Part shown: positions 37,125 through 50,600 of the stretch, piece by piece
Layout: each line of letters begins with the position of its first letter
Numbering within the stretch: the first letter of the stretch is position 1
DNA from: Anthoceros angustus
Lineage: Eukaryota; Streptophyta; Anthocerotopsida; Anthocerotales; Anthocerotaceae
Direction of reading: 5' to 3'
DNA: 64,000 nt
NCBI GenBank assembly: GCA_010909165.1
Contig: MU008155.1
Location: forward strand, 930,001-994,000
The notes under the pieces: generated by a model
What the model saw: the letters and a program-made list of their open reading frames with translations, nothing else
Databases searched by the model: none
Told to the model about the DNA's origin: nothing
Translations under genes and position numbers: made by a program

Positions 37125-40100
37125 TTACAGCCGGACTGTTGTTAACAGCTCTACCAACCCTCTCATGCTGGGCCTTTCTCGAGGATTCTCGCGGGTGCAC
37201 AACAACGCTATCTTGAACACCAAGGCCATCTCGTGCGCATGCCCAGAGTTGTACTCTCTTCCGCTGCCATCAACTTCAAACAGACGGGGGTCCAGAATCT
37301 TAATTGGGCCCTTCCGCGAAGCACCCGATGTAAAGGCATCCCCAGCGTAGTCTGATGCCCAGCTCACAATGTTCAAGCCCTGGTCGATGAAGCTTGGGTC
37401 CATGGGCGCCTTTCCGGTCAAGAGCTCGAACAGGACTACCCCGAAGCTGTACACATCACTACGATCTGTGATTTTTAGGGTGAAGCAGTACTCTGGTACA
37501 AAACAAGTCCAGAGCATGTGTCAGTTCCTAGCCCAGGTTGGAGGAAGAAATGGGGGGCAGTGGAGGAGAACTTTTACCAGGAGCAATGTAGCCATAGGTG
37601 CCTGCGATGCCAGAGAATGTCGCAGCACTCCTCTCAGGGTCTGTTTCGATCAGTTTTGCTATTCCAAAGTCGGTGACCTTCGGCTCCAGATTTGCATCCA
37701 GTAATATGTTGTTGGACTTGATGTCGCGGTGAATGATACTTGGCTGGCAATCATTGTGGCAATAAGAAAGTGCCTGCGCGGTTCCCAGTGCTATCTTGTA
37801 TCTGCGCAGAGTGCATTCGATCATGTCAGAACATCAGACGCAGGGGCTGTTGCCAGAATTCGGGGTTGGATATAGTTGGTACCTTGCATCCCAATCCAGA
37901 TGCTTGATGCCGATTTCCGAGGGCTTGCCATGAAGAAGATCACCTAGACTGCCATTAGGCATGTACTCATAGATGAGGTAGCTCACATCTCCAACCCTGG
38001 AGAAGCCTAGCAGCTTTACGATAGACCTGTGCCTGATCCGTCCAGCAGTCTTGATCTCAGTCACATAGCTCTCGTACATGGCTAAGCCGGCTCTCGAGCT
38101 GCTGGATGCAGCGCTGAGTCGTATCTTCTTCACCGCTACCACGTTCTCTGTCTGAGGCAAGACAGTCCTGTAGACTACGCCGCATGCTCCTTGTCCCACA
38201 ATGTGATCGTCAGTCAGCTGTTCTGCGACTTCCCGGATGAGGTGTGCAGGGATGGCTTGAGTGAAGCTGAAGGTGACCTCTTTCTCTTCAGATGACAACC
38301 CGTTCCAGCCCAAGGGTTTGAGCAGCACGCCTCTGGAGTAGCATCCTCCTCGGATGCAAGCTACAACGCAGACAATGAGGCCAAGCAACAGAATGCAGCT
38401 GCCCAATATGATGCCCACCAAACCACCCGTACTTACGCTGGAAGCAGAAAAACGGAAAGCGTGGATGTGAGGAAGGCGGCTCTATGCTGCTTGAGCATGG
38501 ATTCGGAACGATCAAAAGCAGCCGACAGCTGGGTGGTGAGATGAACCTGTTATGACTTGAAGGAGCTGAAGGTGCAGCACACTGCTGCAGCAAGGCACCA
38601 CCGCACAGGCCAGGATTCCCCAGAAACGCGGAGGAGCCAAACCTGCTGGAGTTTGAGGGAAGAGAGCCACTGAGGTTGTTGTAGGATACATTAAGGGTTA
38701 AGAGACTTGGTGCATCTCCAAGTGCTTGAGGAACTTGTCCTGTACCAGCATTGGGCTAATCAGCACGATGGACACGCAAATCGTGAGGAGTGATACGTGC
38801 TGTGTGTGTTCGTACCTGAGAACTCGTTGTAGGACAGATCCAACGACTCTAAACGCAAACTGCTCCCAAGTGCCGGCGGAATTGCTCCTGGAAGTGCAGC
38901 GACAACCTCAGTGAGATGAATCCTAGAATGTTTACAGAGAGTCAGACATTCTCACAGAGGTAGACCCTGTGAAGAATTCACACCTGATAGGTTGTTGTGA
39001 GATAGATTTAAGTCCCTAAGACTCAGCATCTGAACAATTGCGTCAGGTATGTCTCCTGCAAACCCATGCGACCTGGCGAGGTCAGAACAGCGATGCATTG
39101 CCAGCTTTTCAGAACTATCCTCACACTGAAGCCTCAAAAGGAAGTAGTGTGCACACAAGCACCACCTGTGATAGCGTTGTTGGAGAGGTCAAGGTCTACA
39201 AGAGCTGTCAGCTTTTGAAGCAACGAGCTTGGGATTGTTCCTGACAGTTGGTTGAAGCTAAGATTTAAACCGATTTGCAGAGTTGATGGAAGCTGGCCAG
39301 GTAGAGGCCCACTGAGCTGATTTCCAGCCAGATTCAGGTGGAGGAGCTGCTCGGAGAAGCGAATTTCAGGACAACAGTCTGAGCTAGATTAGTATGGCTA
39401 TCAGTTCAAACCAAAAGATCAGAAGGATCCGACCGTGCAAAGATAGACATGATCACCTTTTGCAGACCACCGAGTTGAGCTGGAATGCCATTGGAAAATA
39501 GATTGTCGTGCAGGAGCAGGCTGTCCAAGTTTTGAAGATTACCAAGTTCTCCAGGGATACTGCCGTTGAAGGAGTTCCTACTAAGATCGAGCTTCACCAA
39601 GCCAGTGCAGTTTCCCATCTCTTTCGGGAGCTCTCCTGCTAGGGCATTTCCTGAGATGTTGAAAAACCCCAAGTTTTTGAGCCGCCGTATCTCAGGAGGA
39701 AGGGTCCCGTTCAGATTGTTGCCCTCTAGTGTAAGCCTTGTTAGGTTCGTAGCCTGTGTGAGAGAAACCTGGAACGGGCCAGTTATCCTGTTTCTGTCCA
39801 GCTCCAGGTAATTCAAGGCGGGGAGACGAGTCCCAAAATCTGAGGGTATGTCTCCTTCCAACATGTTGCCCCCCAGATTGACACGAAACAGCGATGAACA
39901 GTTGGATAGCTCGGGGGGAATAGTGCCATTGAGCAGGTTGTCACTGAGGGTCAGGTTGAGGAGCATTCCTTGTGTGCACAAGCTGCCAGGAATAGGACCC
40001 TCCAGTAGGTTGCTGTCTAGCGAAAGGGCTGACAAGTTGCAGTTCTTTCCCAAATCCGCAGGAATTCCTCCAGACAGCTGGTTTACACTCAGCAGGACGA

Positions 40101-42530
40101 CTTGCAGCGATGTCATGTCTGCTAGTCTTGGTGGGATAGGCCCTGCCGTTGAGAAGATAAACTAATCAGCATGACACAATGGACGCCTCAACTGAAAATG
40201 GAGAAGAGAGTGGAGCACACAACTTACCTGAGAGATTGTTGTTGCTTAGGAACAGGTAATTGAGGAAGTTACAGTTGGCCAGAGAGTCGGGTATAGGACC
40301 GGTCAGATTGTTGTTCCACAGAATCAGATATTCAAGGTTCTGCAGCTTTCCAAGCTCTGGAGGTATGTTTCCTGTCAGTTGATTTTGGTACAGATTGAGA
40401 TTTTGAACACCCCGTAGGTCCCCGAGTTCGGGGGGAATAGGTCCAGAGAGAAGGTTGCTGTGAAGGGCCAAGACTGTAAGGTCTGCAAGGAAAATACCGC
40501 GTGGCACAACCTTTTACGAGAGGTCTCCAACAAGACAGCACATGAGCTCATCAGAGAATCAAAACGACATGACAAGGCAGAACCCCATGAAGAAACTCAC
40601 TGTGTAGGCGGCCTAGAGATGGTGGAATGCTGCCTGTCAGCTGGTTATCGGACAGATCCAAGTAGAGCAACTGGGTGCAATTCCCCAGAGACGCTGGAAT
40701 CGTGCCATTGATCTTGCTGTTGGCGTTACACTCGAACTGTACCAAAAACGCAGCATTTCCAATTTCCGAAGGAATGATGCCTTCAAGGTTATTTGAAGAT
40801 ACGTCCAGGGTTTTCAGCATGCTACCCTTCCCAAAAAGCTCAGGCGGAATGATGCCTGTGAGCTGATTCGCAACAAGCGACAAATAGCCGAGGTTCTGGA
40901 GGCGACCGAGCTCGGGAGGTATCGGCCCAGTGAGATTGTTATTGCCAAGAATTGCGGTGTTGAGAAGCTGCAGACAAACATACAAGTTTGTTAGGATATG
41001 TTGTTTCCAACAAGAGAAGAAGAAATGTCGGCAACGAATTGGCTTACAGGGAAGTTTTCCAGCAATGAGAGATTCCCTGTGAAGGAATTGGAAGCAATAT
41101 TGAACCCTGCTAACGAAGCAAGACCACTCAATGTAGTTGGAAGAGGGCCGCTTAATTGGTTCGCACCGAGATGCAGGGACGTGAGCTGTGTAAGGTTCCC
41201 GTACTCAGATGGAATGCCTCCTGTGAGACTATTGAGTGTAACGTCCAGAACCTGGTGACAATGCAGGGGTGAGATGTCTGCAATATGGAGTCGATAGCGT
41301 AATTCCCATGGAAGAATACCCCACACCATAGTACCTGGAGTTTGGACAGTTTTCCAAGTGATGCGGGCAGGCTGCCATTGAGGGCACAGTTAAATAGGGT
41401 AAGCTCTTGCAGCTCCGACAGGTCTCCCAACTCTTCCGGAATTGGACCTGAAAGAGTAAGATCAAATGATTCAGCAATCCAGGCAGTGCTGAAGCAACTG
41501 GAAGGACCAGAAGCCTGGAAGCTTCATGGATGTCGAAGACATTCAACGTGGTGAAATATGCCCGCTCGTCTGGAGTGCACTACAGGTGCCACATTTGGAC
41601 TCTGCAGCAAATAGCATTTAGTACCTGTGAAGAGATTAGTGTCCAGATACAGGATGGTCAGATTTTTGCATCGGCCAAGCTCCTTGGGGACGATTCCATC
41701 TAACTGATTCTCGTACAGGATCAGCTCCTGCAGCTCCATCAGATTGCCGAGCTGTGGTGGGACGAATCCTGTATCCACAGTTGCGAGAAACGGGATGAGC
41801 AAACGGAACTGCAGCGTTCACCTGAGGCACCTGTAAGAGCTTCTTCACCTGTAAGACTGTTGCTACTAAGGTCGAGCTTCAACAGGTTGCTCAGGTTTCC
41901 CAGCTCAGGTGGAATGGACCCAGTAATGACATTGGTCCCAAGAATCAATTCCTGAAGTAGACTAAGCTGCCCAAGTGCTGGTGGAATGTGACCTGCATAT
42001 CCAGAGCAGTAAAGCTCTAAAAACCAGAATGCGGACTGCAGACATGTGGAAGGGCTTCATCTCCTATCCAGCTACGGTCATTACAATCGGATAGGTGAAG
42101 GCCCAAATTCACGAGTACCTGAGACCTGATTGACAGACAAGTCCAGCAGTTTCAACCCTTTGCACCGTGCTAAATCCGCCAATATTTGCCCCTCAAGAGA
42201 GTTCATAGACAAGTCGAGATTCTGAAGGGCGGGCAGCCTGGCAAAGCTGGACGTATTAAGATTGCCCACAAGACTGGCATTCGAGAGTTGCACAAACACC
42301 ACCTTCCCCTGTCCGTTGCAGCGCACTCCGTTCCACCCGCACGGGGTGGCATCGGATTTGTTCCAGTTGGCCAGCGCGCGCAGTGGATCAGCCGTGATCC
42401 CTTGCTTGAAGGTAAGCAAGCTGTGGCCATCCTTGGACAATCCTGTGGCCGAGGGCAGGTTGTGGGCGAGCAGAAGCAGGACCCAGAGGACCAGCACCCG
42501 AGAGCTGATGAGCCCACATGAGTCTGGCAT
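37125..42530 (-). CDS. Leucine-rich-repeat receptor-like kinase (LRR subfamily XI-like)
   Basis: Fifteen exons on the minus strand: 42530-42119, 41992-41849, 41768-41625, 41447-41335, 41251-41048, 40967-40601, 40482-40228, 40142-39457, 39346-39166, 39055-38984, 38887-38816, 38739-38547, 38437-37883, 37801-37578, 37492-37125. They sum to 3,990 nt (1,329 residues) without a frame break. Order: signal peptide ([19 protein letters not shown]), LRRNT domain with WN and CGWNGVRC, about 30 LRRs of 24 residues, LGNPGLCG cap, a transmembrane helix near residue 955 ([20 protein letters not shown]), then a kinase. The kinase has the G-loop [29 protein letters not shown] and YIAPEY, so it should be an active RD kinase at the plasma membrane. 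Kinase details ([19 protein letters not shown]) recall peptide receptors such as PEPR; the long ectodomain recalls GSO1. The ligand cannot be told from sequence. Confidence 0.93.
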
Positions 42531-45500
42531 GGTGCTCAGGCTGAGACACCACCTCAGAGTCGATCACACCGCTGTCTGAATGCGCCTGTTGACTCCAACG
42601 GCATCAGACTGCCTCGATAGCTGCGATTCCCAATCTGCCTCAGCATCGCCATGGGTCGCTTGCAAGCACAGAGGGAATGGAAGCCCGCACCCAGAGGACA
42701 GCAACCGCAATCGTGCACCTTCCGGGGCCTTTTGCATCAGCTCCATGAGAGGCCTGCCCATGAGAGAGTGCACATCCAGCAGGCAAACCCGTACGGCCTT
42801 TAGCAAAGTCCGAGAGGTCACGATGCGACAAAGGAGATTTTGGGCATCTAGAGGAAACGGGACTGCCTACGCGCTTGGCCCTTCCTATTGTTTAGTGTGG
42901 AAGGCTGTACAGCCTGATGGATGGATCATAGATTATGGAGGGCAAGGGCCAGATTGACCCGGCTATCAGGCTGCTGCTGACACCCTCTCTGGACGGTCCT
43001 CGGGGAATGGGGACAAGATAGACCAGAGTCTACTGGCCGTTCTGCTCTTGTCCAGTGCTCACCATCGCATTTTGCGGGCACACGGTGACGTTGCGTTCAC
43101 ACTTCGCACCGTCAAGTCACGACCGATAGCCCCTCGGGTCAAGTTGCACCGCCACAGTCATTTACATTGTTGGCGAATGGGATGGGACCAACAACGCGCA
43201 ATGGCCGCATCCGATTCCGACCAGGTGGAATTTGGAACCCTTCCCACTTATTTCTCGGAATTCCCCCATGTGGGTGGTGTGAATCCACCCAGAAAACTGT
43301 ACACTGTATACCTTGTGAATAATTTGTCATCGAACATGTCTGAAGCTCTGCAAGTGCGGAAATGGTAAAAGCGTGTTGACTTGCACCGACTTCAAGATCC
43401 CTTCGCACCTGGTCTACTGGGCACCCACCGGGCAGCCATGGCATGCATGTGCAAGCGTGTCATCCCATTGGCATCTGGAGGTGGCCAACTTCGGCATCCA
43501 AGGCACAATCGGGTTATTCAAATGAAAGGCAAACCCTGAGGCACATGATGCAGCTCTGAAGATGGCAGGAAAAGCACCGACATGGTGTGAAGTTGGAAAC
43601 AGCTGCCACTTTCACGCTGATACGAAGATTTTGTGGGAAGCTTCGCGAGCTTTTGACATGTACGAACTGTTGACTTGCTTGGCAGCTGAAAGGCTGATAG
43701 GCAGGGACTCGACAGAAAAATCCTGCAGCGTGTGACATACGTTCGTCGTCCAGCAACATCGAAGTCCAGCTTCAGCATCTTCCCAGCTAATAATCTCCTA
43801 CAGCTTAACAGTTGACAAGAAAATTCGTGCTCTCATTCATGGCAGATGGGAACCAGCCAATCTTCAGTGCGGACTTTCTGAGTCATTCTTCCCACATGAT
43901 GCCCCAACTCCAGCATGCAGATTCCATCTGGTGTGACTCGTCCTGTTTGCATCTGAGCTCAAGAGGCAAGCCATCTATGGCCAGGAGGATTGTAGTGCTT
44001 AGGGTTGGGTGAAACTAGCTGCTTCGCAATGCGGCGAAGCAGCATTGGCTTGTGGCCAATGGCCCCAAGTCCCTCAGGATACGCTTTCTCCTGACTTCAA
44101 AGATTCAAGAATTTGCAATGGAGTGACTTCTGTTCATCACTCTGTCAGATATCTGTATATCCTCACCCTCGTCAATTTAGCCTAGGTGGCATTACCATAT
44201 GCCCAAAAAGCTCACCAAACCAACGCCTTGATGTCCGCATTGGTATGTCCAACGTTTATGAAGCCCAGTGTGGAGATCGGAGAATGCCTTGCACTCAAAT
44301 CAGCTGGCAAAATGCAAATTGATGTGAAGTCCTAAGATACAAAAGGTAATACATATTCCAGCAGATAGCTTCCTAATTTGTGTGTCAAGCTTTGAAGCTT
44401 TCCGTGGTGACTCTACACACTCGGACAACGCAGAGCCTGAACTTCCTACCGCAGAACAAGAGGCCGACCTGCACGTTGCGAGGTCCTGCTACTTATACGG
44501 GAAGAGGTGCAGGCCCCGGCGGATCCGTGCCTTTCTGAGGAATGGTAGACCCGGCTGGTGGAGTTGAAGGTGGTTTGCTCGATACTCTAAGGAGCCGACG
44601 CTGAAGAACCTGCATCTAGTCACAAACATCAAGCGGTGTGCAACATACTGATTAGCAATAAACAACATTGGCATTGAGTACTTCTGTTATTATTGCAACT
44701 TGCAAGCCGTAAGCTGTTCTCTGCTTCGCATTTGGGGGTTGGTTGTTCTTGCCCACCTGAAAAGTAGGGAGTTGCAAGGCGAGAGGCAGGGAGGCCCGAT
44801 TGATGCCTCCGCCGGATCGGGAAGTATTGCTACTCATCGTGTTCGCTTGTAGTAGCTTCCTGCTGTCTGTCCAACCAGGACATGCCCAACAATTAGCAAT
44901 TTCTAACTGTTACCATTCTTTGCTCAAGAAACAGAGAGGAAACATTTGCAAATCTCTCACCACTTGACATCGTTTTGAGCAACGCTTCCGAGCATACGAG
45001 ATTGGAAGCAATTACGATGATCAGAAACCAATGCCTGAGTGGGATTACAACGTCACTGCCTCTGCACTGCCGGAGCACACTAGCACCGTTGCTGGACGCC
45101 ATGTTCTGGAGACGAAAGACTGCCGATTGCCCACCATGCCAAGGCACCTGCAGGTGTGGAGTCGGCAGGACAGAGGATTGAAGTGCAGCATCTGGACGCT
45201 GGTTGACCAAATGGTGACTATTGCCGGCCGTCTTTTGGAAGTGAAATTGTTAGACATTAGAATAAGCAAGATGCACAAACAAACAGCGGGTCGCTCACTA
45301 ACATGGCGGCCTCGTCAGGTGGGCCGACGCGGCCGACTCGCTCGACCTCCTTTCTAACGGAACGGGACGGTAAATTATAGAAAGAGAAAAGTATTTTAAA
45401 GTTTGAAATTAATAATATAAATAATATAAAAATAAAGAATAGAAGACTAGGATAGAAAATACAGCACTCAGGTAAAAAAACATAACATAATCTTAGGAAA

Positions 45501-45870
45501 AAAAATAATATTAGAGTAAAAACTATAGAACTACAGTAGAAAATGTCACACTGGAGTATAAACTAGAACATATAGAATATATGTGATAAGAACCAAAATA
45601 ACTGGGCACAACCTATAACAAAATTAGTAAAAACAATTCAGAATCACCAACGGATGAATCAATATCCATCAATATAGGTTTCTTATGCAAAAAGAAAATA
45701 TCTAAACTCCCACATGCAATGACCAACACTTTATTGTACAGCAGAATGGATACTCTGAAACAATGTGCAGAATAGATTAAACACCAATTCTTCAAACACC
45801 TATCGTTATTATCCACAGCCATCCACGCATAAAGATAGCACCTCGTACCTTCCGAACACACTGAACTATA

Positions 45871-45932
45871 ATGAATTTTGTACATTGCTCCCATGTATTA
45901 CATGAATTCTGCACATTGCTCCCATGTATTAT
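45871..45932. repeat. Two tandem 31-bp units
   Basis: The units share acattgctcccatgtatta and differ at a few positions. AT-rich context, no function visible. Confidence 0.85.
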
Positions 45933-46284
45933 GTAACGGTGAGTGTATCCGACAAATAAAACTACATGCAAACTGTCTAGGAATTGTAAAACACGCCGTG
46001 TTATAGAACTAACTTACAAATTGTGAATACGAGCACAAATGCAGACGCACAAAGCGGAAACGCGAAAGCTAATAGCGAAAACGCGTAGATGCGCAGCCAC
46101 CGAGACTCTAGCAAAAAGTCCTTGGTTGTGGCGCTAGGGTGCTGATCGAGGATCGATTAATGCAACACACACAAGAAATCAAATGCAATACACATGTGAC
46201 CTTGTTGCGTTCCACCCTTACTCCCGCTCCAAGGCTACACGAGAATTGATCTAAGCTGCAGTACAAGCTCGCCTGCCTGAGCTC

Positions 46285-46390
46285 GAAAATTATTATACCA
46301 CCATGCTCGAATTATTCGATCAGAAAATTATTATATACCACCATGCTCTTATACATTTTTACAAGAGAAAATTATTATATACCACCATGA
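46285..46390. repeat. Three spaced copies of an AT-rich 25-bp block
   Basis: The block attattatataccaccatg recurs at about 46,288, 46,326 and 46,371 with variable spacers. The first copy lacks one ta dinucleotide. It may be a decayed microsatellite or foldback remnant. Confidence 0.8.
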
Positions 46391-46734
46391 AGTATACCTT
46401 CATAATCAGAGAGACTAATTCAAAGATATTATAATAAATTACTTGATCGATTACATATTAAATAGTATTTTTTTTGTATTTAAGAGAATGCCTTTTCTAC
46501 ATAGAAAGAAAAAGAAAAGAAGAAATTTATTTCTCCCTTCAGGCACCCCATCGAAGCACTCTCTTCAGGCACCCCATCTAAGCATGGATCTAAGCTCAGG
46601 ATGCTTAATCACTACGTTCTTATAAATGTGAGTCCATTTGGCCTAAGGACGTGACTGTTCACATGAACCCTAACTGTGATTGATTAATGGTTAAATTAGC
46701 TCTATTCACAGAAGCAAAGTGTGATGGATGTATG

Positions 46735-48959
46735 TCAAGAGGCATGTCTTGCGTAAGCGTGAGCAGGCAGGCGTGGTGTGAGGGTGGCAACAAGAGGCAC
46801 TTTCTTGCCCACCACTAGCCCCGAGGGAGCTTCGGACATGTCAATGCTCTCTTCAGGCTCCTGCCAGCTGAAGCCGTGCACCAGCAACGCTACTGCATAT
46901 TCGACCATCGTCAGTCCAAGAGGCTGGCCAGGACAAGCTCGCCTGCCTGATCCGAAAGGGAACAGCGTGAAGTCGTCGTGGTCCGGCTGCAGGCGAGGCA
47001 GGCAGGCAGGGCAGGGCAGGGCAGGCAAAAGGATCAGCATGGCAGAACGTCACAAATGTGGCAGCAACGAGGCGGGAAGATGCGTAAACGATCGGGACCT
47101 GAGCTTGAGCTCACCTGCCACGAAGTGCGCCCGGTTTCCAAAAATCGATCAGGGTTGAACTCGAGGGGATTCTCCCACAAGGACGGGTCGTGAAGGATTG
47201 TTCGTAAGTAGACGATGACCATGCTGTTGGGTAGTATCCGGTATCCTCCGAGCTGGCTCTCACGTTGGTTGGTTCGATTACCCAGAAAGGGAATGGGAGC
47301 GCGCAGACGGAGTGTTTCCTTGATGATGCATCTGAGGAGCGGGAAATTTGGCAGGTCCGATTCGCGCACCAATCTCTCCAACCCTACGACGGAGTCTATC
47401 TCCGCTTGCAGTCTTTGCAGGATGTCCGGATGGCGCAGCAGCTCTGCCAGCACCCACTCCGCCGTCACAGGAGGTGGCTCCGTGCCTCCCAGAAATATGT
47501 AGGTCCTGCACGCCAATCAGTTTCAGATCTTCGCCAGCTGGCCTGGATGGACTGGCCGGCCTGGACTGACTGACTGAGCAGTCAGTCAGATATACTGAAT
47601 CTTGGATGATTGAGCACACGGGATTACATGCGGACAGGGCTGTTACCGTCAGGACAGCTTTGATGGTGGTGTCAGACAGGGGCTCTTTCTCGTCGCCCCC
47701 CTGCAGCAAGAGGACATCCAGGAAATCCTTGACGTAGTGCTGGGATCCAAGTAGGTCGGGGTTGTTGGTGTGGAATTCCCTGTGCTCTTCGATGAGGCTA
47801 GTCCACAGATCGTCCATCATCGAGTGCGCAAGCTTGGCCTTTCGAATGTTCTCTGCAGGTTCGTGGGATTACGAGCGATTGCCACCAATTTGATCGACTA
47901 ACTTAAGTAAGGAGTTGGTACCTGGGGGATTAAGCCACCGCAAGGACGGGACGAAATCACCCACGTTCACGGCCAACAGCGCTTCCTTGAGCAACTGCCA
48001 GGTATCCAACCGCAGTCATACGAATCCAGTCCTGAGCTTCAAACAGACATTCGTGTGCAAGCAAACCCTTGGAGAGAAACCCACCTTCCAGATTGTGGAG
48101 ATGATGTTAGCCTCCTCGCTAAACTCCCCCGACAGGACGGCACCGGTGGGATAAAAGCGCTTGCCGAACATCATCCGAGTTGTGTAGTTGAACGAAAATG
48201 CGAACACCCTGCAGGAGCAGAAACCATGGCCGGCCAACCGATGTCAGGGACAACATGCTTGGAAACGCGGGCACTGGAAGCTGGCGCACCTGAAGTGAAC
48301 GTCGACCGCCACAGCTTGCCCGCCCTGTGCCATGGCTTGCTCGAAGATACCGCAGACCATGGCCATCCCGTCTTCCCTGCGGAGGGGCGCACTCGCCAGC
48401 AGCGGGATCCTGGCAAACAGCTCCGACTTGTAGAGCTTGCGCAGGGCTATGCAGCGGCGGCTGTACGGGCCGAACCCGACAGACCCAAAATTGTAGGACA
48501 CGATCTCCAGAGACACAAGCGGGATCCTGCAAGCTCACCCGATGCTGCAGGTCAGTTCAGTTCAGCTCATCGCACCTCAGCCCAGAGCAGCCCGTTGCAA
48601 TTTGCACGGTGTGGTGGTGTTGAAACCTTTGCTAGACTCTACCTGTTCACGAATTCCAAGTCCCGGGTGACGAGAAGCTCGCGGGCAGCCTGCACAGAGG
48701 AGACGATGACGGTGGGGACCTGGCCCAGCCAGATTTGCGCAACAGGGCCGTAGAGCTTTGGAAATCTGCCCAGCTCGACGTGAGGCATGCCCTTGCCGAG
48801 AGATGGCAATGAGCCCAGGAGGGGCCATGACCATGCGGGGCCTGGGGGCAATGCCAGCTTCTTGCCTTTCCCCTTGGGCTTCGCAGCGCACTTCCAGACC
48901 AGCCCCAGGCCCAGGCCCAGGCCCAGGCCCAGCAGAGCCGCCACCACCAGGGCGCCCAT
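46735..48959 (-). CDS. A-type cytochrome P450 (CYP71-clan-like), one frame inconsistency
   Basis: Seven exons on the minus strand: 48959-48643, 48526-48290, 48208-48085, 47994-47922, 47852-47647, 47505-47115, 46986-46735 (1,600 nt). Order: N-terminal membrane anchor with repeated Gly-Leu, the Pro-rich hinge LALPPGPAWSWPLLG, NYTTRMMFGKRFYP, the I-helix GGTEPPPVTAEW, K-helix ETLR, FNPDRF (PERF region), and the heme-binding loop FGSGRRACPG with its Cys near residue 467. These define an ER-anchored monooxygenase of about 530 residues. All junctions are in phase except exon 5 to exon 6. Exon 5 ends in phase 0 (ACG|GTAACA), while exon 6 needs phase 2 to read YIFLGGTE, so a small indel, a pseudogene or an unusual splice must be assumed. 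The I-helix lacks the usual oxygen-activating threonine pair. Substrate unknown. Confidence 0.85.
48904..48932. repeat. Hexanucleotide microsatellite coding the P450 anchor
   Basis: Nearly five tandem copies of caggcc lie within exon 1 of the P450. On the coding strand they give alternating Gly-Leu residues of the N-terminal membrane helix. Confidence 0.9.
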
Positions 48960-50600
48960 GCTCTCCTCCTTCCCGAAAAGTGTCCATCTGGGTAGGAAGC
49001 CATCGGCTTGCCAGAAGGTGGGCCTACGGGGGCCCCCTCGCTCCTCTCTCTCCGCCGTGCGAACCCGCGACCGGAAACCGGGGCGACGGCAACTCATCTG
49101 ATCTTAGTTCCCACTTGCCGTAATTGCTTGCGGCGCCGCGGAGGGGGAAGCGGAAACTAATTCAAGCGCCGCAACAATTAGGGCAAGCGGGAACTTGGGA
49201 ACTTTGAATCCAGTTTCCCGTGGCCCCCGGTTCCCGGTCGCGGGTTTGCACCGCGAACCATGCAACCATGCTCCGAGGGCTAGGGAGAGGATGGCCATGC
49301 CTTGCCGTACCTGGAGAACTGTATTTAGGTGCAGCTCTCCTTCGTCTTTCCTGGTACTATCTACCCATACAAACCGTCACGTGCTATGTACGCAAATCTT
49401 GTGCCATTGGCACCGACAAGTCACGTGATTGTAAGAATCTTATAACACCTATCCACCAACAACACCCATAAATAACTTTATCTAACTTTAATATCTCCAT
49501 ACGTAAAGAGCTTCTCCAGGAATAATATTTACAAGCTTTAATATTTACATCCTTTCTCTTGACATGCTTTGGGATCGTGGATTCCATATGATAAGTAGAA
49601 GAAGTCTAGGACTAGGGTAGGATTAACATTATATTTCTAGTCCATTCACACTAGTAGCTTATGCATCCATACTTGATATCATATAGGACTAGGTTTGGAT
49701 TAACTTTAGCACTAGTTAGTGATGTTGTCCTAGTTTTCTATGCACGCATAATTCCCTTGTGTGAGTTCTACCGGTCCAGACTACCTAGTCTATAATGGTA
49801 ATGGTATCTATACTATAACGGTGGCTATGTCCCCTCGTCAGGAAGTCTCAAATTTTATGTCATATTTGGATTTCTTTTTCTACTACCAACCTCTCTAGGT
49901 TATTCTTATGGTTGCTTTGGACCATGACACCTTCTATAAGAGTTTTGAATACGAGGTATGGACTTCAATTTTGGCAGTGAAATGCATAATACATTAAAAC
50001 CTAATCAAAGGTTATTGAGGGAGTTACCAACTTTGATGATGATTTTTTTAATAAAATTTAATGTTCATTTTTTGCAAGAGGTATAGTCTATTGTAACAAC
50101 TTGGTCACTGAACTATAGAATACACTCTATAGAGGCCGCCAAAGTTATAGAGGCAGTTACATGATGATTTCTTTATGTGTAGTACAAGATTTGCATACAT
50201 GCCACCTTTTTTAAGAGGTATGATATACTGTAAAATGTTGCTCACTCAAATGTACAATACATTCTAGGTGACAAAGGTTGTAGAGGCAATTGCTAATGAT
50301 ATATTTAACAAGGTCTCCTAAGAAGTAGAGACGACTCCTCGTCTCTACTTTTGAGGGTGTGAAATTTGGGGTTTGACGATGGAAAACCGTGCTTTGTCAC
50401 GTTTTCAAAACTTTGGCCAAAACCTTAAGTGTGAAAGTCCAGTGAAGAATGAAACCATGTTTTTGAGGGTTTTACATTATGGTTTTTTTTAACACAATCC
50501 TCTAATTACCCACCACAAAATGGTTACAACAAGATGGAAACCATATGTAACAAGCCATGTAGTCATATGGACATCATGAATTTCAAAATGACGACATAAC
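48960..50600. other. P450 5' flank and AT-rich intergenic sequence
   Basis: The first 350 bp are GC-rich upstream sequence of the P450. From about 49,430 the sequence is AT-rich without open frames of note. Two related stretches (around 50,070-50,160 and 50,200-50,290) share gaggtat, actgtaac-like and tatagaggcaatt-like blocks and may be a decayed local duplication. No gene was recognised. Confidence 0.45.

Larger units (their letters stand above)
42531..46734. other. Intergenic region, no gene recognised
   Basis: The first few hundred bases are the 5' flank of the receptor-kinase gene. Frames of 80-108 codons exist at 43,048, 43,139 and 45,031, but none shows a domain, signal peptide or supporting splice structure. 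From about 45,360 the sequence becomes strongly AT-rich with short duplications (listed). No RNA gene was seen. Confidence 0.5.

Noticed and set aside
46265-46282. 18-bp match (acaagctcgcctgcctga) to P450 exon 7 at about 46,933
   Set aside because: Too short and without flanking similarity to claim a duplicated exon.
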